Origin: Primorskyibacter marinus
Lineage (GTDB): Bacteria > Pseudomonadota > Alphaproteobacteria > Rhodobacterales > Rhodobacteraceae
Assembly (NCBI RefSeq): GCF_003313245.1
Contig: NZ_QJSD01000001.1
Coordinates: 1 to 64,000 of the forward strand
Length of the DNA stretch: 64,000 nucleotides
Direction: 5' to 3'
Made by a program: the position numbers and the translations under genes. Under the pieces are notes generated by a model. It was not told the DNA's origin. It was given only the letters and a program-made list of their open reading frames with translations, and ran no database searches. Shown one piece after another: positions 36,841 to 45,724 of this stretch (the stretch's first letter is position 1; each line of letters opens with the position of its first letter).

Positions 36841-37689
36841 ATGATCCCATCCATCCCGCAACCCCGCGCTTTGCGTGCCGCCTATGTGGCCTATGTCGCG
36901 GCGTTCTTCATCTTCCTCGCGCTGCCTTTGGTTGTCGTCGCGGCCTTTGCCTTCAATGACAGCCAGTTCCCGTCGCTGCCTTGGGAAGGCTTCACCTGGG
37001 GCTGGTTCATTGGCTCTGAACGCCCGATGATCGGCGCTTTCCACGAACGTGGGATCCTGCGTGCCATCGGCACCTCGGCCTTTGTCGCGGTGGGCGTATC
37101 GCTGCTGGCGGTGGCGGTGGGTTTGTCCAACGCCTTCCTGTTCAATCGGTACAGGTTTCGCGGACAGGGCATCCTGTATATCTTCATGCTGCTGCCGCTG
37201 GTGGTGCCGGGGATCGTGCTGGGGATCTCGATCCTTGTGTTCTCCAGCCGCGTGGCGAACGGGTTGTGGGATATGGCCCAATGGGATGTCGTGGCTTTGC
37301 GACCCGGTCTGACACTGGTCATCCTCGGGCAGTTTTCCTTCATCGCAACCATCGCGACACTCGTGATCGCGGCACGTCTGCAAAAGTTCGACCGAAGCCT
37401 GGAGGAGGCGGCGATGAACCTTGGGGCCGGGCGGCTGGTGGCGGTGCGGACCGTGACCTTGCCCTATCTGACGCCCGCGCTGATCGGCGCCTTCGTCGTG
37501 GCCTTCCTGATGAGCTTTGAGAATTTCAACACGACGCTGATGCTGGTCGGGTCGGATGCGCCACTGACCATCGCGATGTTCGACCGTCTGAAAGAGGGTT
37601 CTACCCCCTTGCTGAACGCGGTCTCCTTGCTTCTGATGCTGGGATCGTCGCTGCTGGCGCTGGTGATGATCGCGTTTCAGCGCAAATAG
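36841..37689 (+). CDS. ABC transporter permease, PotC-like
   Basis: A 282-residue permease. Membrane segments at VAYVAAFFIFLALPLVVVAAFAF and LYIFMLLPLVVPGIVLGISILVFS, and the EAA loop LEEAAMNLGAGRLVAVRTVTLPYLTPALIG. With PotB-like and the ATPase it completes the importer. It is the last gene of the eleven-gene cluster; no intrinsic terminator was seen in the short gap before the convergent S8 peptidase gene. Confidence 0.93.
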   Translation: MIPSIPQPRALRAAYVAYVAAFFIFLALPLVVVAAFAFNDSQFPSLPWEGFTWGWFIGSERPMIGAFHERGILRAIGTSAFVAVGVSLLAVAVGLSNAFLFNRYRFRGQGILYIFMLLPLVVPGIVLGISILVFSSRVANGLWDMAQWDVVALRPGLTLVILGQFSFIATIATLVIAARLQKFDRSLEEAAMNLGAGRLVAVRTVTLPYLTPALIGAFVVAFLMSFENFNTTLMLVGSDAPLTIAMFDRLKEGSTPLLNAVSLLLMLGSSLLALVMIAFQRK

Positions 37690-37757
37690 GGCGGGCCAGT
37701 GGTGTGGGAAATGCCGTCAAGCGACGTTATCTTGCAATTCTCAAAAAGTCGTTCCCC

Positions 37758-39785
37758 TTACAGCAGCTTGGAAAACGACATCGCCTTATACGCGTCGGAA
37801 CTGTTCTGGTAGCGATCCGACAGGTTTTCGGTCACAGGCAGAACCGGCGGAGGGTCCGTATCATGCGAGGACCGCCGTAGTAGCGAGACCCCGCTCAGCT
37901 TCGGACGCTCGCTGAGGGGGCGCATCGCCTTGGCGAGTTCCCGCGACATGACCGGTGCCGCGATCGACGTGCCGCCGACACCGATGCGGCTGCCGCTGCG
38001 CGACCCCACTGCACGAATGACCCCGCGCATCCGCTGCATGGAGGCCGGCGCACTGGCGTCGATGCCGCGCAAACCTTGCCCGCCGCTGCCGCCTTCGCCG
38101 GAATAATCGACCGGTTCCAGCGTGTCCGCAAAGCAGCCGCCGACCACGACGATTTCCGGCGCCGTGGCGAAGGCGTTGATCGTGCCGGCGCGCCGAACAT
38201 AGGGCAGGGTGCCGTCTGGTCCGGGCCGGTCCTTGGTCACGGCAAAGCCGCGCGCATCGACCTGGCTATATTGCCTGTCCTGTAGGTATGACTGCCGACC
38301 GCCACCCCGGTAGCCGGGGATCATGTCATCGCGCTGCACCACCAGATCCAGCGGCCAACCGGCCTCGGACGGCGAGGTATCGGCCGCTTCCAGCAACAGC
38401 TGCCATGGTCCCGGCACGGTATAGGCCGCGGCGGGGTTGCCGGGCACCGTTGGCGGCACGGCCAGAGTCAGCCGCACACGCCCCCCGGCGGATGGTGTGT
38501 CGATCCTCTTCGGCACCCATTGCGTGTAGCATCTCGCCGCGAGTTGGGCACCGTTCTTCAGATCGAACACACCGTCCAAGGGCACCGGGCCAAGCGGCGC
38601 GGCCTCTTTGCTATGGGCGGGCCGAAGGGTCAGGGAAATCGGCAAGGCGTCCGGCTTCTCGGGCAGGGGCGTTGACCAGATTTCCAGAAAGCTGGGGGTG
38701 GGATCGTCGGGTTCGATTGTCCAGAACAGCGGCGATGCTTGGGCATCCACCGGCGCGTCAAGCACGGCATGGACCTTGGCTTGCCGGAAGTTTCCCGCCG
38801 GAACGACGATGCGGATCGGAACCCGGTCACTGGGGCGGTTTGAATTTACGGCAGCGATAAACCGGTCCAGCAGGCTGGTGCCATCGCGCGGGCCAGCCGT
38901 AAGGCCAAGGCTGATATTGATGACCAGCGGATAATCCTTATCGTCACGCCGGCAGCGGTGTTCCACATGGCTGATAAGGCGAACCATGCCCAGGATCACA
39001 AAGATCTCGGCAAAGGTGCCCGACGTGTCCATGATCAGGCGCTCCGGCAGGGAAACAACAGCCAGATCAAAGTCTTCTGGTGCGATATTCATCTCTCCCG
39101 GAGGGGTCAGACCATCCGGCCCCCGCGCATTGGTAGAGACGCCGAAGCTCGCCGCCAGATCGGCCACGGCTGTTCCGTGCCCGGCTGTGCGTGCCAAAGA
39201 CTGCGGCGTGCCGAGGCTCATATCCAGTGCGCTGGCGTGGCGGTACAGACCGTCTTCGTCAATCGTTTCGCCCATCGGGCCGCGCCGAAACTGGTCGATC
39301 AACCGTTCGATCCCGTTTCTGTCATATTCCCTGCCAAAGGAGGGTGCGTTTTCACCTGCCTTGTGCCGCGCGCTTTGAAGCCACAGATAATCGATGCGGC
39401 TGCGACCGTTTGGAAGCCTGAACCGCTCATGCGCGAAGGCCGTCGCATCATCGATGATGCCGACGATCACGCGGTCATTTGCGGGCGGTAAAGTTTGTAC
39501 CTTGGCAGAGATGCTTTCCTCGTCGTGCTTGCCGTTTTCAGGCGCTTCTGTCGGAAGAGCGTGGCGTGGCAGGACATGATGCAAAAGCCGCCCCCAAGGG
39601 TCCGAAGCGTCGCCGATTGCCGTCTGGATGGCGCGCGCCAGCCATGGAATATCGGTGTCCAAAAGATCCTGCGCGGCAAAGGACTGGTCAACATGCGACC
39701 AGGCAGAGGTCCAGTGAATGTAGGGCGAGATGCGACCGCCCGGCGGCAGCGATTCAACATGGGTCCAGTCGTGTTGCCTGGCCAT
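37758..39785 (-). CDS. S8-family (subtilisin-like) serine peptidase
   Basis: A 675-residue subtilase with a conserved catalytic triad: Asp112 in VGIIDDATAFAH, His203 in AGHGTAVADLA and Ser607 in VGGTSIAAPVMS. A large insert, residues about 300-560, lies between His and Ser. No Sec or Tat signal and no membrane segment is seen, so it is cytoplasmic or exported by a leaderless route. It lies four bases downstream of the PAP2-like gene on the same strand, and both face a SARP/TPR regulator. Substrate unknown. Confidence 0.88.
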   Translation of the reverse strand: MARQHDWTHVESLPPGGRISPYIHWTSAWSHVDQSFAAQDLLDTDIPWLARAIQTAIGDASDPWGRLLHHVLPRHALPTEAPENGKHDEESISAKVQTLPPANDRVIVGIIDDATAFAHERFRLPNGRSRIDYLWLQSARHKAGENAPSFGREYDRNGIERLIDQFRRGPMGETIDEDGLYRHASALDMSLGTPQSLARTAGHGTAVADLAASFGVSTNARGPDGLTPPGEMNIAPEDFDLAVVSLPERLIMDTSGTFAEIFVILGMVRLISHVEHRCRRDDKDYPLVINISLGLTAGPRDGTSLLDRFIAAVNSNRPSDRVPIRIVVPAGNFRQAKVHAVLDAPVDAQASPLFWTIEPDDPTPSFLEIWSTPLPEKPDALPISLTLRPAHSKEAAPLGPVPLDGVFDLKNGAQLAARCYTQWVPKRIDTPSAGGRVRLTLAVPPTVPGNPAAAYTVPGPWQLLLEAADTSPSEAGWPLDLVVQRDDMIPGYRGGGRQSYLQDRQYSQVDARGFAVTKDRPGPDGTLPYVRRAGTINAFATAPEIVVVGGCFADTLEPVDYSGEGGSGGQGLRGIDASAPASMQRMRGVIRAVGSRSGSRIGVGGTSIAAPVMSRELAKAMRPLSERPKLSGVSLLRRSSHDTDPPPVLPVTENLSDRYQNSSDAYKAMSFSKLL

Positions 39786-39788
39786 GAC

Positions 39789-40958
39789 TTACCCGCCTTC
39801 CGGAAGATGTTCCGACGCGGCTTTCTTCCAAAGCCTGCTCCAAAGATCATCCGTCGCCCGCTCGGACGTGTCCTTTGACCGGACCACGGAGGTTGCGCCC
39901 TCGGTTTCGGCGGCGTCAATCAGATCCGCAACGATGCCGTGATGAAAATCCCTGTTGTTCCAGGCCGTCCCGTCAAACGCCCAGTTCCCGACCGGGGCAA
40001 CGCTTGCACCCGCCGTCGCGGCAAGGTGTTCGGCCAATCCGATGCCCAGCACCGCACCCGCCGCGCTGTCCACCGGATAGTGCACCCCGGCAACCGTCCG
40101 GTTCACCGCGATGCGCGCAGCCAGCCGGAACCGTTGCTGCATATCGGCGGCGGCGCGGGCCGGATCACCGCCGCGCAACAGGGTCAGCAAAGACGCGATC
40201 AGAAACGCCTCGGTCGCGTGTCCGCTGGGAAGAGTGCCATGCGTCGGGGTTGCGATGATCGGCTCGACACGCGGCGAAAATTGCACCGGGCGCGGGCCGT
40301 CGAAACTCAGCTTGATCCGCTGGATGATGCCACCCGCATAGCCGGCGGCGGCGTCCAGCACTTTCAACGTGTAGGGGGTGCGTTCGGTATCCAGAAGATC
40401 GCCCACGGCAAAGAATGACAGGATGTCGCCCATCTGCACGATGATCTCTGGCAGGCGTTCGTCCCGCAGATCGGCGTAGCTTTGAATATAGGGCACCTGC
40501 TCGGCAAAATCGTCTATGCCGGGGCAGGTCATTTTTACGAACGGATCGCCCGCAAAGCCGTCCGAAAGCGGCCCGGCCTTGCTGATGACCCGCGCGTGCA
40601 GGCTGGCCTGTTTATCGCCAAGTTCGATCCGCGTGCTCTGGATCAATCCCGCGACAACCGCCTGAAGAAAATAGGGCGTGTCCGGCAGGCGCGGCAGTTG
40701 TGCATCATCCGATCCCAACAGGCCGGTCAGCCTGTCTTCCGCCTGTTTCAACCGGTCGCTGCGCAGGCCAATATTGTCGAAATCCAGCGCCTCTGTCGCG
40801 ACCACACCGTCATGGCTGGTTGCGAGGGCAGCGGACAAAAGCGGGTTGCTGTCGCCGGTCACCACGCCTCTGCCTTGGGTCGATTGCGTGGATTGCGTCG
40901 ACTGGGTGGACTGAGTTGATTGCGTGGAAACGAGGGTCTGTACTGATTGAACGGACAT
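39789..40958 (-). CDS. PAP2/vanadium haloperoxidase-superfamily protein with an STQ-repeat N-terminus
   Basis: A 389-residue protein. Residues 11-28 are six tandem Ser-Thr-Gln units. The C-terminal half has the PAP2/vanadate site: KLSFDGPRP (K216, R223), PSGHATE (His247) and RTVAGVHYPVD (R287, H293, D297). These residues bind phosphate in acid phosphatases and vanadate in haloperoxidases, and the sequence alone does not decide between them; the soluble, leaderless layout favours the haloperoxidase-like group. No membrane segments are seen, unlike lipid phosphatases. Its ATG 40958 is divergent from the regulator gene at 41135, and the peptidase gene follows after three bases. Confidence 0.85.
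   Translation of the reverse strand: MSVQSVQTLVSTQSTQSTQSTQSTQSTQGRGVVTGDSNPLLSAALATSHDGVVATEALDFDNIGLRSDRLKQAEDRLTGLLGSDDAQLPRLPDTPYFLQAVVAGLIQSTRIELGDKQASLHARVISKAGPLSDGFAGDPFVKMTCPGIDDFAEQVPYIQSYADLRDERLPEIIVQMGDILSFFAVGDLLDTERTPYTLKVLDAAAGYAGGIIQRIKLSFDGPRPVQFSPRVEPIIATPTHGTLPSGHATEAFLIASLLTLLRGGDPARAAADMQQRFRLAARIAVNRTVAGVHYPVDSAAGAVLGIGLAEHLAATAGASVAPVGNWAFDGTAWNNRDFHHGIVADLIDAAETEGATSVVRSKDTSERATDDLWSRLWKKAASEHLPEGG
40875..40928 (-). repeat. Six tandem 9-base repeats coding Ser-Thr-Gln
   Basis: The repeats encode (STQ)x6 at residues 11-28 of the PAP2-like protein. The bases differ between copies at third positions (the Ser and Thr codons vary), which indicates the amino-acid pattern has been kept while DNA diverged, or that old copies were edited. 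Repeat number could vary between strains by slippage. Confidence 0.85.
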
Positions 40959-41134
40959 GAGAATTAACTGCCTTCTGAAGGTGAGTTTAAAAGCTCTGCA
41001 TCATTCTTGGGCTGAATTGCCGCTACGTCAATGATCACAAGCCGGTCGGCTGGCAAGGAATACCTGACTTCCGTGATCTGTCCTTTGGGTTTACCATAGG
41101 TAAGAAATCCAACAGGAAGAGCGTTGTCATCACA

Positions 41135-42763
41135 ATGTCGACCACACAGAATTTCGTTCTGAAACTGGCTGGTCCGGTGCGTCTTATCCGGTCGGACGGT
41201 CTTGAAATCACGCCCAGCGCGGCAAAACTGAAAGCCCTGCTGGTGCTGATCGGCACCGGCAATGGGATGCGACGGCCCCGCGCGTTTTTGCAAGACATGC
41301 TGTGGAGCTGTTCTGACCCCGAAAAGGGCGGTGCCAGTCTGCGCCAGGCGTTGAGTGCGGCGCGCAGGATGCCTGGCGGTACCCCGGATCTGTTGATGAT
41401 CAATAACGATGCCGTTGCGCTGAACCCAGCGCGGGTCAAGGTTGATCTGTCCCTGCCGCGCGACTGTATCGAAATGCCGGAATTTGCCGAAGGGCTTGAT
41501 GTGGCCGACCCGGAATTCGAAGACTGGGTGCGCGACAGACGGTCGGAATTTGCCGATGCCTGCGACAAGCTTCGCGATGCGGTGCCGACCCACCATGCGC
41601 TTGCCGCACGGGTCAAGGCTGCGATGCCCACGGGCCGGAAGCGGCCGGCGATCGTCGTCCTGCCACCGGTTTGCGATCACTCGTCGGTACGCGCCCATGC
41701 CGAGATTTTGACGGCCGACGTCGCGACACATATTGCGCAGCTTGGCGAGGCCGAAATCCTGCTGGAACCCAATGCGGTCGCAAATGGCGAAAAGCTTGCC
41801 GTTCAGGTGCGTGCCATGCGCAGCGGTCCCGGTCTGCGCTTTCAGGTCCAGCTTGCGGAAACGGCCGTGCCCCGGATCGTCTGGATCGGGGACGTCAACT
41901 GTGCCAATGCGCCAGAAATTCATCAGGACGCCAACTTCGATCAGCTTCTGGTCGATACGGCTGCGGCGGCAAGCGCGCATTTCGGACGGCTTAGCCCCGA
42001 AGGCACGCCGGACGTATCGCATCTGGCGTTCCAGATGTTTGCCCATTTCCCGTTTCAGGACGGAAACCGCTTGCGGCGCTTCGACGCCTGGTTCGATCAG
42101 CATAGCGCCAGCCCCAAGAACAGCGCCACGCAGCTTGCCTGGCGCGCAAGGCTGCGGCTGGTGACGTTGCTTGAACGCAGCAGCAGTGATCGGCACGCCT
42201 TCGGCGAAGCGGTGGAGTTCAGCCGCGCCGCCATGTGCATGAATACCGGCGATCCGATGGTCACGGCGATTGCGGCGGATGTGGCGCTGCATGTTGAAGG
42301 CCGGGTCGAATTGGCGTGCGAACTGGCGCGGACAAGTGCTGTCAAATGCCCTCGGAACCCATTCATTCATGCGATCCTTGCGCAGGCGCTTGCCCGCGCG
42401 GGATGCCCGAGCGAAGGCTATGCCGTTGCGCAACGGGCGCTTCGGCTTGCGGCCGGGCAGCCCAACCAGAGCTGGTGGCATGCGATATGTGCGGCGACGG
42501 CGATCAAGCAACACAGCTATGCGGACGCTCGAAAACATGCCGAACTGGCGCATTTTCTGGCCCCGACATTCCGCCCGCCGCTGCGCTTTCTCAGCGCTTT
42601 GCGGTTTCATGCCGGCGATGAGGCAGGCGCGGCCGAGGCGCTTGGAACACTGAAGTCGCTGGAGCCGGATTTCTGCCTGCAACGCATGGCCGACGAAACC
42701 TACCCGGTGGCGTCCATGCGCGGCACCGAATTGCTTGCCGTGACACAAAGCGGATTGCTCTGA
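41135..42763 (+). CDS. SARP-like winged-helix regulator with C-terminal TPR-like region
   Basis: A 542-residue protein. The N-terminal ~100 residues (FVLKLAGPVRLIRSDGLEITPSAAKLKALL and RAFLQDMLWSCSDPEKGGASLRQALSAARR) are the OmpR-like winged helix of SARP/BTAD regulators. A middle domain follows, including AIVVLPPVCDHSSVRAHAEILTADVATHIAQ, like the adenylate-cyclase-associated TolB-type region. The C-terminal part, about 320-520, is helical and repeat-like (TPR-type, for example NPFIHAILAQALARAGCPSEGYAVAQRALRL). No membrane segment. It faces the PAP2/S8 genes across a 176-base gap and is likely to regulate them. Confidence 0.75.
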   Translation: MSTTQNFVLKLAGPVRLIRSDGLEITPSAAKLKALLVLIGTGNGMRRPRAFLQDMLWSCSDPEKGGASLRQALSAARRMPGGTPDLLMINNDAVALNPARVKVDLSLPRDCIEMPEFAEGLDVADPEFEDWVRDRRSEFADACDKLRDAVPTHHALAARVKAAMPTGRKRPAIVVLPPVCDHSSVRAHAEILTADVATHIAQLGEAEILLEPNAVANGEKLAVQVRAMRSGPGLRFQVQLAETAVPRIVWIGDVNCANAPEIHQDANFDQLLVDTAAAASAHFGRLSPEGTPDVSHLAFQMFAHFPFQDGNRLRRFDAWFDQHSASPKNSATQLAWRARLRLVTLLERSSSDRHAFGEAVEFSRAAMCMNTGDPMVTAIAADVALHVEGRVELACELARTSAVKCPRNPFIHAILAQALARAGCPSEGYAVAQRALRLAAGQPNQSWWHAICAATAIKQHSYADARKHAELAHFLAPTFRPPLRFLSALRFHAGDEAGAAEALGTLKSLEPDFCLQRMADETYPVASMRGTELLAVTQSGLL

Positions 42764-43002
42764 TACCAGTCGCGACCGGGCAGGGTGCCACGCATCTTCG
42801 TAAACGTCTGCTTGTGTTGTGAACTGTTTCCAGATCCCGATTATCGAATAAGGTACTGCGTCACTGATGCGCGACCGGGATCGGATTGTCGTAAAGATTG
42901 CCTGCTGTCCTGTGGGCATCTTACGCGAGAAAGGAAGCGGCGATACCTCGCCGCTCCCCAGTATCAGCTCCTCGGGCAGAGGAGGTATGGCAGATGCCAT
43001 GG
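42764..43002. other. Gap between convergent genes, with a hairpin
   Basis: No gene. AGCGGCGA (42936-42943) pairs with TCGCCGCT (42948-42955) with loop TACC; read on the minus strand it is followed by CCTTTCTC and could end the RTX transcript. No other structure noted. Confidence 0.5.
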
Positions 43003-45339
43003 TCACAGGACGAAATCACCGGCCCAATAGTCAGAGGCGGTTGTCGCGCCGTCCTGAATGCGGATCGTCAGTTCCCATGCGGCGTCGGCATCAGTGTTGC
43101 CAACAACCCAGGTCTCGGTGCCTACGTTGATCACGCCAAGCTCGCCGGTCGCAAGTCCGGCCCCCACACCGCCCCATGTAAAGGCGTTGTTGCCGGCAGC
43201 CACTTCGTTGGCATCAATCGCGGAAAGGTCGATCTTGTCTTCGGTGACCCAGGTGAAGTTGATACCCGCGCCATCAAAACCCTGGATGATGTCACGATTG
43301 GCACCCACGGATTCCGATGCCGAATAGTACACGAAGGTATCCTCGCCACCGCCGCCATTCAGGATGTCGGTACCGGACCGGCCGCGCAGCACATCGTTGC
43401 CGCTATTGCCGACCAGCCGGTCATTGCCGCTGCCGCCGTCAACCACATCGTTGCCGCTGCCGGCTGCGACGTAATCATTGCCGCTGCCTGCGAAGATGTA
43501 GTCTCTGCCGGAACCGCCATAGATCGTGTCATTGCCGGAACCGCCCGAGATGACATCATTGCCGCCCAGCCCGACAATCCGGTCATTGCCGCCATTGCCA
43601 TACATGCGGTTGGCACCGCTTGTGCCGATCAGATAGTCACTTCCGGACCCCGAATAAATGTTTTCGAAGTTCAGGAAAGTCTCGAACGAGAAGTTCGTCG
43701 CGCCGGTTCCGAGGTTAACGGTGTAGTTGCCCGAATAGTCGGTGGTGTTGAGCCAGTCATTGCCCGATCCGCCGTTCAGATACTCCGTTCCGCCATTCCC
43801 GGCATAGATGTAGTCGTTGCCAGAATCTCCGTAGTAGCGACCGTAGCCGGATGACGTGATATTGTCATTGCCCGATCCGCCATAGACGGTATCTGTTCCG
43901 GTGCCCGCATCAATCCGGTCATTGCCAGCGCCGCCGGACAGGTAGTCGTTTCCACCCAGCCCGTCGATCGTGTCATTGCCGTTATTGCCATACATGCGGT
44001 TGGCATCGTTGGTGCCGGTCAGCTTGTCATTTCCGGAGCCCGAATAGATGTTCTCGAAGTTCAGGAATGTCTCGAACGAGAAGTTCGTGTCGCCGGTCCC
44101 GAGATTGACGGTGTAATTGCCCGAATAGTCGGTGGTGTTGAGCCAGTCATTGCCCGATCCGCCGTTCAGATACTCGGTGCTGCCATTCCCGGCGTAGATG
44201 TAGTCATTGCCGGAGTCGCCGTAGTAGCTTCCGTAACCCGAGGACCAGATCGTATCATTGCCAGACCCACCGGACACGGTATCTGTTCCGGTGCCCGCAT
44301 CAATCCGGTCATTGCCAGCGCCGCCGGACAGGTAGTCGTTTCCACCCAGCCCGTCGATCGTGTCATTGCCGTTATTGCCATACATGCGGTTGGCATCGTT
44401 GGTGCCGGTCAGCTTGTCATTTCCGGAGCCCGAATAGATGTTCTCGAAGTTCAGGAATGTCTCGAACGAGAAGTTCGTGTCGCCGGTCCCGAGATTGACG
44501 GTGTAGTTGCCCGAATAGTCGGTGGTGTTGAGCCAGTCATTGCCCGACCCGCCGTTCAGATACTCGGTTCCACCATTTCCGGCGTAGATGTAGTCATTGC
44601 CGGAGTCGCCATAGTAATACCCATAGCCGGAGGATGTGATGTTGTCGTTGCCCGATCCTCCGGACACGGTGTCCGTCCCGGTGCCCGCATCAATCCGGTC
44701 ATTACCGGCACCGCCGGATAGGTAGTCGTTTCCGGCCAGACCATTGATGGTGTCGTTGCCGTTGTTACCGTAGATGCGGTTGGCTCCGGACGTGCCGGTA
44801 AGGGTGTCACTTCCGGATCCGGAATACAGGTTTTCGAAATTCACGAAGGTTTCGAAAGAATAGTTAGTATCTCCGGTGGTCAGGTTCACGGTATAATTGC
44901 CCGACCATTTCGTGGTGTTCAGCCAATCCGTTCCGGACCCGCCGTCCAAAAGTTCTGTCCCGCCATTGCCGGCGTAGATGTAGTCATCGCCGGAGCCACC
45001 ATAGTAGCTGCCGTAGCCGGAGGACGAAATGTTGTCATTGCCAGCGTCACCATTGACATAGTTGGTGCCGGAAAGGTCACTGATCCTGTCATGGCCATTG
45101 CCACCGTAGATGGTGTCGTTGCCGGTGCCACCGTCAAGCGAGTCGTTGTCATCCATCCCGCTCAGGTAGTCGTTGCCGCTGCCGCCGTACAAGGTGTCGT
45201 TGCCATCATACCCGTACAGGCGGTCGTTGCCAGCGTTCCCATAGGCGCGGTCATTGCCGGCGTAAAGAAACATCCAGTCATCCAGGCTGGTGCCATAGCG
45301 CACGTCGTTGCCCGGGGTTCCATAAATATAGTTCGGCAT
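43003..45339 (-). CDS. RTX (calcium-binding haemolysin-type) repeat protein
   Basis: A 778-residue protein made almost entirely of GGxGxDxxx nonapeptide repeats, starting MPNYIYGTPGNDVRYGTSLDD. Residues about 106-625 are four near-identical 130-residue units (for example SSGYG, GTGTDTV and FETFLNFENIYSG in each). The C-terminal ~100 residues (GGGGEDTFVYYSASESVG, IQGFDGAGINFTW, EDKIDLSAIDAN) are a serralysin-type secretion signal region. It has no Sec signal and should leave by a type I exporter, which is not in the window. Start follows GGAGATG. Function, toxin, adhesin or surface layer, is unknown. Confidence 0.88.
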   Translation of the reverse strand: MPNYIYGTPGNDVRYGTSLDDWMFLYAGNDRAYGNAGNDRLYGYDGNDTLYGGSGNDYLSGMDDNDSLDGGTGNDTIYGGNGHDRISDLSGTNYVNGDAGNDNISSSGYGSYYGGSGDDYIYAGNGGTELLDGGSGTDWLNTTKWSGNYTVNLTTGDTNYSFETFVNFENLYSGSGSDTLTGTSGANRIYGNNGNDTINGLAGNDYLSGGAGNDRIDAGTGTDTVSGGSGNDNITSSGYGYYYGDSGNDYIYAGNGGTEYLNGGSGNDWLNTTDYSGNYTVNLGTGDTNFSFETFLNFENIYSGSGNDKLTGTNDANRMYGNNGNDTIDGLGGNDYLSGGAGNDRIDAGTGTDTVSGGSGNDTIWSSGYGSYYGDSGNDYIYAGNGSTEYLNGGSGNDWLNTTDYSGNYTVNLGTGDTNFSFETFLNFENIYSGSGNDKLTGTNDANRMYGNNGNDTIDGLGGNDYLSGGAGNDRIDAGTGTDTVYGGSGNDNITSSGYGRYYGDSGNDYIYAGNGGTEYLNGGSGNDWLNTTDYSGNYTVNLGTGATNFSFETFLNFENIYSGSGSDYLIGTSGANRMYGNGGNDRIVGLGGNDVISGGSGNDTIYGGSGRDYIFAGSGNDYVAAGSGNDVVDGGSGNDRLVGNSGNDVLRGRSGTDILNGGGGEDTFVYYSASESVGANRDIIQGFDGAGINFTWVTEDKIDLSAIDANEVAAGNNAFTWGGVGAGLATGELGVINVGTETWVVGNTDADAAWELTIRIQDGATTASDYWAGDFVL
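43465..45024 (-). repeat. Four tandem 390-base repeats in the RTX gene
   Basis: Units at about 45024-44635, 44634-44245, 44244-43855 and 43854-43465, each coding 130 residues. Units two and three are almost identical at the DNA level over hundreds of bases; unit one differs more, and unit four diverges at its end. This points to recent duplication or gene conversion. Confidence 0.85.
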
Positions 45340-45724
45340 AATTCATCTCCATAATGTCGTTTCCGATCACTTTGAGCGGACAGGGAGAAAAAACACACTC
45401 GGCGTGAAGTGATCGTGAAAGCGTGTTAAAGGTTTGGAAATAAGTCTTAAAATACGATCGAAACAAAGGAGGATCGGACGCGGAAAATGCGGTGCCGCGC
45501 CTGAAATACCGTTTGTCGGGCAAGCGAGTCGTCTGGTGGCGCGAACTGCTGGCCGCGTGTCCGGCTGTCAGGAATTGATCTTTTCTGCGCCGGACGCGTG
45601 ACTGTGTGGTGGTACAGGAGAGATTGCACGGCTAGGCTGTCCGCGCGACGTATCGTCGATTGCACGCGTGGAAACATGCGCTGTGCGGCACGCATCAAGG
45701 TTTGAGATTGATCCTGGAGACGAC
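45340..45724. other. Intergenic region between the RTX gene and the dipeptidase gene
   Basis: The divergent promoters should lie here. A small frame on the minus strand is not protein-like. It is lower in GC than the surroundings near 45340-45480, but no clear promoter pair or palindrome is seen. Confidence 0.5.

Noticed and set aside
25936-37689. A standard Puu putrescine pathway
   Set aside because: No PuuB-type amine oxidase and no PuuD-type glutamine-amidotransferase-class hydrolase are present. An iron alcohol dehydrogenase and an FGase-like enzyme stand in their places.
40964-43006. A 680-codon minus-strand open frame opposite the SARP-like gene
   Set aside because: The plus-strand frame has a credible winged-helix domain and helical repeats; the antisense translation shows no domain and runs through both flanking intergenic gaps.
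43003-45339. Regular repeats suggesting a CRISPR array
   Set aside because: The repeats are 390 bases long, fully coding and in frame, giving RTX nonapeptides. There are no unique spacers of CRISPR length.
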